This document shows, in pieces, positions 1 through 11,399 of a stretch of 64,000 nt of DNA. The notes below the pieces were generated by a model. It did not search any database and was not told the origin of the DNA. It saw only the letters and a list, made by a program, of their open reading frames with translations. The position numbers and the translations under genes were made by a program. Source of the DNA: Rhynchospora pubera (taxonomy: Eukaryota > Streptophyta > Magnoliopsida > Poales > Cyperaceae); contig CM051459.1 in NCBI GenBank assembly GCA_028095005.1, forward strand, positions 115,913,431 to 115,977,430, read 5' to 3'. The stretch's first letter is position 1; every line of letters starts with the position of its first letter.

Positions 1-31
1 CAATTGAATTGAATTGGATTGAATTGAATTC
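1..31. repeat. GAATT-type microsatellite at window edge
   Basis: The first 31 bases are imperfect repeats of the pentamer GAATT. The tract is cut by the window edge, so its full length is unknown. Confidence 0.7.
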
Positions 32-822
32 CCGTGAAAAAACCATCTTGATCAGGACTATATGTCTATATCCCAATCGAGGCTTGCAAGTTTCGTCTAA
101 CACTGGTATATGTTTCTATTTTATAGATTATTGGACATACTGAAACAAATTGCTATATATGTGACATTTGAAAAATATTTTAATTTCTAATATTTTTTTC
201 TTTAAATTCGTTTTCGTATAAGATTAAGATATTAAAAAAATTAATTAAAGTGATATGTTAATTTTTAGTTAATATTTCGCTTCTCGATTACCAAAAATAA
301 AGTAAATATTTTTCTAATTAACCTTGGACCGTAATGGGATGGGTTGTTCTTGAAATGAAACTTACAACAATACTTTTTAGTGATAAGTTAGCTCCCAATT
401 GAAAAGAACGATGCATAATTTTTTTCTTATTCCAACGTTTCATTAATTATGGGAGATCGTCAGGCCAAATGCATACAACTCGTCAGAATTTCCCAATTTT
501 GCCCCCCTTTGTTGGAATAAATCAAAGAGTTTTTACTTCTTTTCTTTCAAGGTTTTGTGTATTTTCAAAATTTATTTATTTGTTCACTGCATTTAGTGAT
601 TTTAACTCCGTTTCACATGGTTTTATAAGGCTGTTGACTCGGTCAAACAAATTATTTTAAGTTAAAAAAAGTCATAATACAAAGTACTAAGAATTTGTTG
701 GTAGATATGACAGAATCTCTTAAAAGTAACTAAATAACATCCATAGAAAAGAACTAATTAAATACAATTGCTAGTCATTAACAGTTCTTTGTTTTTAACT
801 CCGTATGCTTACTGTGAAACAG
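32..822. other. AT-rich non-coding DNA, possible intron
   Basis: No exon or known motif is seen in this stretch. It ends in a splice-acceptor-like CAG directly before the FLA exon, so it may be the 3' part of an intron whose 5' exon lies left of the window. If so, the intron is at least about 820 bp, against 341 bp in the intact paralogue at 35.5 kb. It may instead be unrelated DNA at a truncated gene. Confidence 0.4.
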
Positions 823-1131
823 CTGAATGTGTCAACGGGAATCAATGATGCACCAGTAAGCAGTGTGCTTTACTCCGACTTCCCGCTGGCAGTCTACTCA
901 GTCGACGATGTCCTCAAGCCAGAGGAGCTATTTGGAGTGAAACCACCAGCTGCGGCACCGGCGCCTTTACCAGCAAAAAAGAAGTCAAAGAAGGGCCCGA
1001 CTTCTGCTACTGCCGCGGTGCCGAGTTCGTCTGCCGATGCTGAATCCTCAGATGCCAGTCCTAGAATGAGAAATGCTGGATGGAGTTTTGTTTTTGGAGT
1101 GGGAATTGGAGCTTTGAGTTATTTGATGTGA
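823..1131 (+). CDS. FLA gene, 3' exon only (partial)
   Basis: This is the C-terminal exon of a fasciclin-like arabinogalactan protein, a secreted, GPI-anchored cell-wall/plasma-membrane glycoprotein. I begin the exon after the acceptor CAG at 820-822. From there the frame reads LNVSTGINDAPVSSVLYSD and then the fasciclin H2-type motif LAVYSVDDVL. A proline/alanine-rich and lysine-rich spacer follows, then a small-residue site (SSDAS) and a hydrophobic tail (SFVFGVGIGALSYL), which together fit a GPI-anchor signal. It ends in TGA. The 102-residue reading aligns along its length with exon 2 of the intact FLA at 36282-36596, including the exon start. The signal peptide and first half of the fasciclin domain are not in the window. 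They lie upstream or are lost, so function cannot be judged. Confidence 0.8.
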   Translation: MNVSTGINDAPVSSVLYSDFPLAVYSVDDVLKPEELFGVKPPAAAPAPLPAKKKSKKGPTSATAAVPSSSADAESSDASPRMRNAGWSFVFGVGIGALSYLM

Positions 1132-2214
1132 GAGAAGACTGTTGTTATTGTTGCATGCAGTAGTGGTGGTTGTTTGCTGTCATGAACATTTTCATGTAGA
1201 TTATGGCGTGATTTATATTTAAACTTTCTATTGATTTTTCATACTTAGTCGGTCAAAATATACAAAATGTTGTATGCCGACTCGACCAAAAGGAGTTAAA
1301 GTTCATAAAAACCTTTATAATAGTTATAATATTTCATATCTAAATGCACATTTATCATTATAAAAGCACAAGGTAAAGGCAACAACAAATTAACAAAGAT
1401 AAAATTAATTGTCTTTTGTAAGGACATTAAAAAGAGTAACAACAAAATACATTAGCCGTTTTGTATCAATATTTTCTGGCGTTTAACAAATTAAGGAACA
1501 CTTTCATTTTCTTTAAACACCAATAAATATTTTCAGCTAATGAAATTAAAATGACAAAACATGAACATTTCATGCTCCCTTTTATATAAAAGTAATGGAA
1601 TTGATCATTATTAGTCTTTTATTAAGCGTGTACGTATAGGGGTGCCTAACGTGGTTAACGACCACGGTTTCGCCCCCTACCGTTATCGTGCCGCTTAAAA
1701 ACGGTACGAAATCAGTATGCCATTTACCGTTCCGTTTATTAAACGAAATAGATTTATGTGCCATCAACCGTTCCACTTTAGAAATTACACATAAAACGGT
1801 TTGAAATGGAATTGAAACGGTTTAAACGGTATAACCAACTGTGCCACATACCGTTTCGTTTAGAAAACGATATAAAATTTCATGCCACAAACCGTTCCAT
1901 TTAATATAAACGAAACGGCATAACGTAAAAAATGGTGCCGTTGACACCCCTATGTACGTAGTTCTAATCACTCATATATGAAACCTGCAAATTCAACAAA
2001 AATAGGTTGTTAGAATACCGCAATTTCAAACTGTGAAATAAATTGTTATAAGTAATATTAAATCACAAAATTAGGACTATATAATAGTATTAAATGAAAT
2101 ATTGGAGGAATCTAAATATTTTACTTTTCGTATTCTTTTATTTTATGATAGCAAAATAGATAAAAATGTCATATTAGTTGCAATTATTTTAGGAGAGCGC
2201 AAGCCACAACAAAG
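1022..2214. repeat. Tandem duplication, copy A (FLA 3' end and downstream DNA)
   Basis: This unit runs from inside the FLA exon (AGTTCGTCTGC at 1024) to the sequence AGCGCAAGCCACAACAA near 2210. Copy B follows at once with the same order of landmarks: exon tail, the TGCATGCAGTAGTGG trailer, the AAAAGCACAAGGTAAAGG block and the GGAGGAATCTAAA block. Copy A carries a 316-bp hAT insertion. It lacks about 500 bp that copy B has between the trailer and the AAAAGCACAAGG block. Confidence 0.8.
1637..1952. mobile_element. hAT-type MITE (316 bp) with 8-bp TSD
   Basis: The ends are TAGGGGTG and CACCCCTA, flanked on both sides by TGTACGTA (1629-1636 and 1953-1960). An 8-bp target duplication with TAGGG-type ends is the signature of the hAT superfamily. 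The interior is full of AAACGG/CCGTTT motifs, which fits subterminal transposase-binding repeats. It has no coding capacity. Copy B of the tandem duplication keeps the empty site with a single TGTACGTA (about 3340-3347), so the insertion came after the duplication or was lost cleanly from B. Confidence 0.9.
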
Positions 2215-2323
2215 AAGTTCGTCTGCTGATGCTGAATCCTCAGATGCCAGTCCTAGAATCAGAAATGCTGGATGGAGTTTTGTCTTTGGAGTGGAATTTG
2301 GAGCTTTGAGTTATTTGCTGTGA
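2215..2323 (+). pseudogene. FLA exon tail, truncated duplicate
   Basis: The last 35 codons of the FLA exon are repeated here (ADAESSDASPRIRNAGWSF and on to a TGA), with a few replacements such as VGIG to VEFG. There is no fasciclin domain, signal peptide or splice site upstream. The preceding bases belong to the end of duplication copy A. It is a by-product of the tandem duplication and not a gene, although an open frame runs into it from unrelated DNA starting at 2102. Confidence 0.85.
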
Positions 2324-3650
2324 GAGAAGACTGTTGTTATTGCTGCATGCAGTAGTGGTGGTTGTTTGCTGTCATGAACATATGCATGTAGCTTACGGCG
2401 TGATTTATATTTAAATTTTCATTGATTTTTTATACTTGGTTAAAATATACAAAATGTTGTATGCCGATTATTGACCATCTTTAATTCGACCAAAATGAAT
2501 TGAAGTTCATAAAAACCTTTATAATAGTGACCGGAATTTTAAATTTCAAAAGAAGACCAAATTACTAGTTTTGTTCTAGTCGAAACAGGGGCATACCATA
2601 AAAATGGGGAAAAAAAAGCTTGCCTATATATTATGTTATTGTGTAAAACTGTAAATCACATATATTTATTTCACTTTCGACATAACTAGTAAACATCATG
2701 TATTTGACCAAAGTTAAAATACATTTGATTTTCAAACCCATTTTTGAAGCATAAAAAAAAAATATATATACACAACTGACAATTGCAAAATTTTTATACT
2801 AGATAGATTATTATATATATTATATAAGGCGCGCTTAGAAATTGTGGAGTACACGCTTACTATTTTAATATCCTCAATCATTATTCAAACTATTTACAAA
2901 TACACACATAGTTATTTCGTGACGCTCAATGGACAACCGTAGAAGACACACTTGGCTTTTCACTTTTCTTGAATAATCGGTCAAATATTAAAAAGGGATC
3001 AGGGATGGATAGAAAAAAATTGAATTAGAAAGTTGGCATAATATTCCATATCTAAATGAACATGTATCATTATAAAAGCACAAGGTAAAGGCAACAACAA
3101 ATTAACAAAGATGAAATTAATTGTCTTTTGTAAGGACATTAAAAGGAGTAACAATAAATGTATTAACCGTTTTGTATCACTATTTTCTGACGTCTAACCA
3201 ATTAAGGAACACTTTCATTTTCTTTAAACATCAATAATATGTTCAGCTAATGAATTTAAAATGACAAAACATGAACATTTCATGCTCCCTTTTATATAAA
3301 AGTAACGGAAATAATCATTAATTAGTCTTATCTTAAGCGTGTACGTAGTTCTAATCACTGATATATAAAACCTGTATATTCAACAAAAATAGGTTGTTAG
3401 AATATCGCAATTTCAAACTGTGAAATAAATTGTTATAAGTAATATCAAATCATGAAATTAGGACTATGTAATAGTATTAAATGAAATATTGGAGGAATCT
3501 AAACATTTTACTTTTTGTATTTTTTATTTTATGACAACAAAATGGATGAAAATGCCATATTAGTTACAATGACAGCAAGATATAGTAAGATCCTCCATCT
3601 ACAGAAAATTATTTTAGGAGAGCGCAAGCCACAACAAGAAAATAGAACAA
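2215..3650. repeat. Tandem duplication, copy B
   Basis: Second copy of the unit starting in the FLA exon. It holds the exon tail, the same 3' trailer, a stretch at about 2530-3040 not present in copy A, then the shared AAAAGCACAAGGTAAAGG block (3070) and GGAGGAATC block (3491). It carries the empty target site of the copy A hAT element. About 40 bases after AGCGCAAGCCACAACAA (near 3640) the match to copy A has ended. Confidence 0.8.
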
Positions 3651-4640
3651 TCATTTCATACTAGGGCATTGTGAAAGCTATAACTTGAAGCTTTCCTCCT
3701 GCGACTTATCAGTAGGGCTGTTTAACGTTTACAACGGCAACGGTATTATACACATTCGTAATTCGTTCCGTTCATCGAACGGTTTACATTTTTTTTCCGT
3801 TGAACGTTTCGTTTGATGGACGGCTTGGATATTTTGAGTCGTTTTCGTTCCATTTTCTAAACATTGATAACGTTTAAAGAACGTTAATGGAGGAAACGAT
3901 CGAGAGGTGGATGGTCGAGTAGAGAAGTCGATTGGAGAGGTGGTTGGTCGAGCGAGAAATGGATCGTTGCAGTGGCTTGACCAGCGTGAAGGAGTTGGGG
4001 ATGGAGGCGGCTGAAGAAAGAAAGAAGGAAAGAGGGAGGAGGTGTAAGGAAGAAGGAAAAAAAAAAGAGCAAAAAAGGGAGGAGACGGCTGAAGAAGGAA
4101 AGAAGGAAAAATGAAGGAGGCGCAAGGAAGAAGGAAAGAGGGAGGAGGCGTCTGATTGGCCCAAGATTCATTCTTTTATTTTTCTCAATCCTCTGCTATA
4201 GTTCAGATTTCAAACCCATAAAATTTTAGACGGAACGGATTTGAAACGTGCACGAAACATACCATTCCGTTTCACGTTCCGCTCGTTCCAGTGTTACCAG
4301 ATAGCATTCCGTCCTCCGTTCTGTTGTATGCAACGAAATGTGAAATCATTCCGCCACTCGTTCCGTTTGGACGGAACGTCTACGGAAAACGAGTGACGGT
4401 ATACCGTCGGCAGGTCTACTTATCAGCGCACAACATCTAGTTATTCAGTCCATAAACACACACCACATTTACAATACTCCAATGGTGGAATGCTTGCACC
4501 CAGTTGAATTTCATCAAAAGGCATAAATTTAATTCACAATGTATTGCGGTCATTCTAAGAAATATTCAATCGAATAGAGAAATGATTTAACCGATTTTTT
4601 TTTTTTTGGACGTATGACATGTTTCAATTGTAATATTAAT
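3491..4640. repeat. Left-flank segment duplicated on the far side of the satellite
   Basis: Two blocks here, 3491-3650 (starting GGAGGAATCTAAA) and 4427-4640 (containing AATTCACAATGTAT and AATAGAGAAATGATTT), recur in the same order and orientation at about 23864-24300, right of the satellite array. They are contiguous there. Here the hAT element 3713-4418 separates them. A shorter piece of the first block also occurs at 2104 in copy A. Confidence 0.7.
3713..4418. mobile_element. hAT-type element, non-autonomous (706 bp)
   Basis: The ends TAGGGCTG and CAGGTCTA are bounded by a perfect 8-bp duplication CTTATCAG (3705-3712 and 4419-4426). The subterminal regions repeat AACG/CGTT motifs (GAACGTT, CGTTCCG), as in the element at 1637. 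The middle (about 4012-4152) is a nearly pure purine tract of GAAGGAA/GGAGG units, which creates long spurious reading frames on both strands. No transposase is seen. Confidence 0.88.
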
Positions 4641-4667
4641 GGAATTTCCTATTAAGGCGATGTTAAT

Positions 4668-5534
4668 TGAAGTCATTTGATCACAACATTCTACATTTAA
4701 ACTCTTTTTATTGTCTAGAATATGATTCAAATGTTATTTATTCAAAAAGATTGGATTATACATGGTAATTACGCATATAAAGTGCATATAATGCAATTAT
4801 ATGCACTTCAATAGCAATTCTGTCGTTTTTGGATTCATTCTAAGTCATTTGATCACAATTATCTACATTTAAACTCTTTTTCTTTTCTTTAATTCTATTC
4901 GTATGATAGTTATTCAAAAATATTGGATTACACATGGAAATTACTCATATAAAATGCAGATAATGCAGTTCTGTGCATCATTTGAGAATTTCAGTCTTTT
5001 CTAGAATCATTCTATTTCATTTGATCACAATAATCTGCATTTAAACTCTTTGTTTTATTGTCTAGAATATGATTCATATGTAATTTAGTCAAAAAGATTG
5101 GATTATACATGATAATACGCAAATAAAGTGCAGATAATGCAATACTGAGCATCATTTGAGCATTTCAATTGTTTCTGGATTCATTCTAAGTAATTTGATC
5201 ACAATAATCTAAATTTCAAGTATTTTTATTGCCTAGACTATGATTCATATGTTATTTATTCAAGAACATTGAATTATACATGGTAATTACGAATATAAAG
5301 TGCAGATAATTCAATTCAGAACATCATTTGAGCATTTCAATCGTTTCTGGATTCATTCTAGGTCATTTGATCACAATAATCTACATTTAAATTCTTTTTT
5401 CTGTCTAGAATATTTATTCACATGTAATTTATTCAAAAAGACAGGATTATACACTGCAATTACACATAAAATGCAAATAATGCAATTCTGAGCAACATTT
5501 GAGCATTTCCGTAGTTTCTAGATTCATTCTAAGC
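4668..5534 (+). repeat. Satellite block 1, plus orientation
   Basis: About five monomers read in the orientation defined by the landmark GAGCATTTCAATCG. The first recognisable monomer begins in mid-unit at AGTCATTTGATCACAA near 4671. The block ends at CATTCTAAGC (5534). Confidence 0.85.
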
Positions 5535-8500
5535 TATGAATCATATTCTAGACAATAAAAAAGTTTAAATATAGATTATTGCGATTAAATAAAATAGAAT
5601 GATTCCATAATAGACTGAAATGCTCAAATGATGCATAGAATTGAATTATCTGCACTTTATATGCGTAATTACCATGTATAATCCAATATTTTGGAATAAA
5701 TATTATATGAATCTTAGTCTTGACAATAAAAAGAGTTTAAAATGTAGATTATTGTGATCAAATTAGTTAGAATGAATCAAGGAACCATTGAAATGCTCAA
5801 ATGATACTCAAAATTGCATTATCTGCACTTTATATGCGTAATTACCATTTATAATCCAATCTTTTTGAATAAATTACATATGAATCATATTCTAGACAAT
5901 AAAAAAGTTTATATGTAGATTATTGTGATCAAATGTAATAGAATGATTCCAGAAAAGACTGAAAAGCTCAAATGATGCTCAGAATTGTATTATCTGCACT
6001 TTATATGCGTAATGACCATATATAATCCAATCTTTTTTAATAAATAACATATGAATCATATTATAGACAATAAAAAAATTTAAATATTGATTATTGTTAT
6101 AAAATGACTGAGAATGAATCTAGAAACTATTGAAATACTCAAATAATGGTCAGGATTGCATTATCTGCAATTTATATGCGTAATTACCATTAATAATCTA
6201 ATCTTTTTGAATAAAGAACATGTGAAACAAATTCTAGGTAACAAAAAGAGTTTAAATGTAGATTATTGTGATCAAATGACTTATAATGAATGCAGAAACG
6301 ATTGAAAAGCTCAAATGATACTCAAAATCTCATTATTTAACATTCTATGCGTAATTACCCTGTATAATCCAATCTTTTAGAATAACTAACATATTAATCA
6401 TATTCTAGACAATAAAAAGAATTCATATGTAGATTATTTTGATCAAATGACTTTGAATGAATCCAGAAACGATTGAAATGCTCAAATGATGCTCAGAATT
6501 GGGTTATTTGAAATTTATATGTATATACCTTGTATAGTCCAATCTTTTTGAATAAATAACATATGAATCTTATTCTAGACAATAAAAGAAATTTAAATGT
6601 AGATTATTGTGATCAAATGACATAGAATGAATACTGAAACTATTGAAATGCTCAAATGATGCACAAAATTGCATTATTTGCAATTAACATGTGTGATTAC
6701 CGTGTATAATCCAATCTTTTCGAATAAATTAGATATAAATAATATTATAGACAATAAAAAGAGTTTAAATGCAGATTATTTTGTGATCAAATTTCATATA
6801 ATGAATCTAGAAACGATTGAAATGCTCAAATGATGCTCAGGATTGCATTATCTACATGTTATATACGTAATTACCATGTATAATCCAATCTTTTTGAATG
6901 AAGGACACGTGAACGATATTCTAAACAAAAAGAGTTTTGTATATTATTGTGATCAAATGACTTAGAATGAATCCTAAAAAATGATTGAAATGCTCAAAGG
7001 ATCCTCAGAATTGCATTTTTGCACTTTATATGTGTGATTACCGTGTATAATCCAATCTTTTTTAATACATTACATATGAATAATATTATAGGCCATAAAA
7101 AGAGTTTAAATGTTGATTAAATGTCTTAGAATGAAATTAGAAACAACTGAAATGCTCAAATGATGCTCAGAATTGATTTATCCATACTTTATATACGTAA
7201 TTACTATCTATAATCGAATGTTTTTGAATAAATAACATGTGAATCATATTCTAGACAATAAAAATAGTTTAAATGTAGATTATTGTGATCAAATGACTTA
7301 GAATGAATCCAGAACGATTGAAATGCTCAAATGATGCTCAGAATTGCACAATTTGCATTTTATATTCGTAATTACCATGTATAATCCAATCTTTTTGAAT
7401 AAATAACATATGAATAATATTCGAGACAGTAAAAAGAGATCAAATGTAGATTATTGTGATCACATGACTTACAGATAATCTAAAAACGACTGAAATGCTC
7501 AAATGATGCACCGAATTACATTATTTGCACTTTATATGCATAATTACCAAGTATAATACAATCTTTTTGAATAAATAAGATATGAATCATATTTTGGAAA
7601 GTATAAAGAGTATAAATGTTGATTATTGTGATCAAATGACTTAAAATGAATCTAGAAACAATTGCAATGCTCAAATGATGCTCATAATTTTATTATTTGT
7701 ATTTAATATGCGTAATTACCATTTATAATCTAATCTTTTGAATAAATTACATATGAATAATATTTTAGACAATAAAAATTGTTTAAATGTAGATTAATTT
7801 TATCAAATGACATAGAATGAATCCAGATATGATTGAAATGCTCAAATGATGCTCAGAATTGCATTATCTGCACTTTATATGAGTAATTACCATTTATAAT
7901 CCAATCTTTTTGAATAAATTACATATGAATCTTATTCTAGACAATAAAAAGAGTTTAAATGTAGTTTATTGTGATCAAATGACTTAGAATGAATTCAGAA
8001 ACGATTGAAATGCTCAAATGATGATTAGAATTGTATTATCTGCACTTTATATGCGTATTTACGATGTATGATCCAATCTTTTTGAATAAATTACATATCA
8101 ATCATATTCTAAACAATAAAAAGAGTTTAAATATATATTATTGTGATCAAATGACTTAGAATGAATCCAGAAACGACTCAAATGCTTAAATGATGCTCAG
8201 AATTGCATTATCTGCAATTTATATGCGTAATTACCATGTATAATCCAATCTTTTTGAATAAATAACATATGATTCATATTCTAGACAATAAAAAGAGTTT
8301 AAATATTGATTATTGTTATCAAATGATTTAGAATGAATCTAGAAACGAATGATGAAATGATACTCAGAATTGTATTATCTGCACTTTAGGTGCGTAATTA
8401 CCATGTATAATCCAATCTTTTTTAATAAATTACATATAAATAACGTTCTAAACAATTAAAAGAGTTTAAATATAGATTATTGTAATCAAATTACTTACAA

Positions 8501-8660
8501 TGAATCCAAAAATGACTAAAATTCTCAAATGATGCTTAGAATTGCATTATCTGCACTTTATATGCGTAATTACTATGTATAATCAAATTTTTTTGCATCA
8601 ATTACTTATGAAACATATTTTAGACAATAAAAAGAGTTTAAAAGTAGATTATTGTGATCA
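5535..8660 (-). repeat. Satellite block 2, inverted orientation
   Basis: From TATGAATCATATTCTAGAC at 5535 the monomers are reverse complemented (CGATTGAAATGCTCAAATGA, AGAGTTTAAATGTAGATTA). This continues for about 18 monomers and ends at GATTATTGTGATCA (8660). Confidence 0.9.
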
Positions 8661-11399
8661 TTATGTTATTTATTAAAAAAAAGATTGGATTATACATGGT
8701 AATTATGCATCTAAAGTGCAGATAATGCAATTCTGAGCATCATTTGAGAATTTCATTTGTTTTTGGATTCATTCTAAGTAATTTGATCACAATAATCAAC
8801 ATTTAGACTCTTTTCATTGTCTAGACATTGATTCATATGTTATTTATTCAAGAACATTGGATTATACATGGTAATTACGTATATAAAGTGCAGATAATGC
8901 AATTCAGAGCATCCTTTGTGAATTTCAATTGTTTCTTGATTCATTCTAGGTCATTTGACCACAATAATCTACATATATACTCTTTTTGCTGTCTAGAATA
9001 TTATTCATATGTAATTTATTCAAAAAGATTTGATTATATATGTTAATTACGCATATAAAATACAGATAATGCAATTCTGAGCATCATTTGAAAATTTCAG
9101 TCATTTCTGGAATCATTCTGAGTAATTTGATCACAATAATCTATATTTAATCCCTTTTTATTGTTTATAATATTATTTATATGTAATTTCTTCAAAAAGA
9201 TTGGATTATACATGGTAATTACGCACATAAATTGCAGATAATGCAATTCTAAATATCATTTGATCATTTCAATCGTTTTTTTATTTATTCTAAGTCATTT
9301 GATCACTATGATCTTAATTTAAAATCTTTTTGTTGTCTAGAATATGATTCATATGTTATTTATTCACTTAGATTGGATTATACATGGTAATTACACATAT
9401 AAAGTGCAGATAATGCAATTCTGAGCAACATTTAAACATTTGAGTCGTTTCTGGATTCATTCTAAGTCATTTGATCACAATAAACATTTAAACTCTTTTT
9501 ACTGTCTAGAATATTATTCATATTTTATTCAAAAATATTGGATTATATATATGGTAATTTTGAATATAAAGTGCAAATTATGCAATTCTGAGCATTTCAA
9601 TCATTTCTGGATTTATTCTAAGTCATTTGATCACAATAATCTACATTTAAACTATTTTTATTGGCTAGAATATGATTCATATGTTACTTATTAAAAAAAC
9701 ATTCGATTAGACATGGTAATTACGTATATAAAGTGCAAATAATGCAATTCTGAGCATCATTTGAGCATTTCAATCATTTCTGGTTTCATTCTAAGATATT
9801 TGATCACAATAATCTAAATTTGAACTCATTTTTTTGCCTATAATCTTATTCATATGTAATTTATTCAAAAAAATAGGATTATACACGGTAATAAAAAATA
9901 TAAAGTGCAAATAATGCAATTCTGAGGATCCTTTGAGCATTCCAATCATTTTAGGATTCATTCTAAGTCATTTGATCACAATAATCTGTTTTAAACCCAT
10001 TTTATTCACTAGAATATGTTTCATATGCTATTTATTCAAAAAGATTGGATTCTACAAGGTAATTACACATATAAAGTTTAAATAATGCGATCCTGAGCAT
10101 CATTTGAGCTTTTCTATAGTTTCTTGTATCATTTTAATTCATTTGATCACAATAATCTACAAAACTATTTTTGTTGCCCAGAATATCTTTCACGTGTCCT
10201 TCATTCAAAAAGATTAGATCATACATGGCAATTACGTATATAACGTGCAGATAATGCAATTCTAAGCATCATTTGAGCATTTAAATCATTTCTAGATTCA
10301 TTCTAAGACATTTGACCACAAAATAATCTGCTTTTAAACTCTTTTTATTGTCTATAATATTATTTATATGTAATTTATTCGGAAAGATTGGATTATAAAT
10401 TACATATAATTCAATTTTGTGCATCATTTGAGAATTCCAATAGTTTCAGGATTCATTCTATGTCATTTGATCACAATAATTTACATTTAAACTATTTTTA
10501 ATTTCTAGAGTATGATTCATATGTTATTTATTAAAAAAGATTGGATTATACAAGGTAATTACACATATAAATTCAAATAACCTAATTCTGAGCATCATTT
10601 GAGAATTTCAATAGTTTGTGGATTCATTCAAAGTCATTTGATCACAATAATCTTCATATGAACTCTTTTTATTGTCTAGAATATGATTCATGTGTTAGTT
10701 ATTTGAAAAGATTGGATTATACATGGTAATTACGCATATAAAGTTTAAATAATGAGATTCTGAGCAATATTTTAGCTTTTCAATTGTTTCTGCATTCATT
10801 AAAAGCAATTTGATCACAATAATCTACATTTAAACTCTTTTTATTGCCTAGAATATGTTTCATATGTTCTTTATTCAGAAAGATTGGATTATACATTGTA
10901 ATTACGCATATAAATTGCAGATAATTCAGTTTTGACCATTATTTGAGTATTTCAATCATTTCTGGATTCATTCTAAGTCATTTAATAACAATAATCTACA
11001 TTTAAACTCTTCTTATTGTCTAGAATATGATTCATAATTTATTTATTCCAAAATATTGGATTATATATGGTCATTACGCATATAAAGTGCTGATAATGCA
11101 ATTCTGAGCATCGTTTAATCATTTAAATCGTTTCTGATTCATTCTAACTAACTTAATCACAATAATCTACATTTCAAATCTTTTTATTGTCTATAATATT
11201 ATTCATATGTAATTAATTAAAAAATATTGGATTATACACGGTAATCACACATATAAAGTGCAAATAATGCAATTCTGATCATTATTTGAGCATTTCAATC
11301 GTCTTAGGATTCATTCTAATTCATTTGATCACAATAATCTACATTTAAACTCTTTTTATTGTCTAGAATATGTTTCATATGCTATTTTTTCATATGCTA

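Noticed and set aside
3874..4171. Overlapping Ser/Leu- and Glu/Lys-rich frames on both strands
   Set aside because: Products of the purine-rich core of the hAT element at 3713-4418. Low complexity, no domain.
4595..4625. Poly(T) followed by GGACGTATGAC as a second retro-insertion like that at 14081
   Set aside because: The right-flank paralogue near 24270 has homologous sequence (TTGATTGTATGAC) without a clean insertion boundary, and no target duplication is seen.
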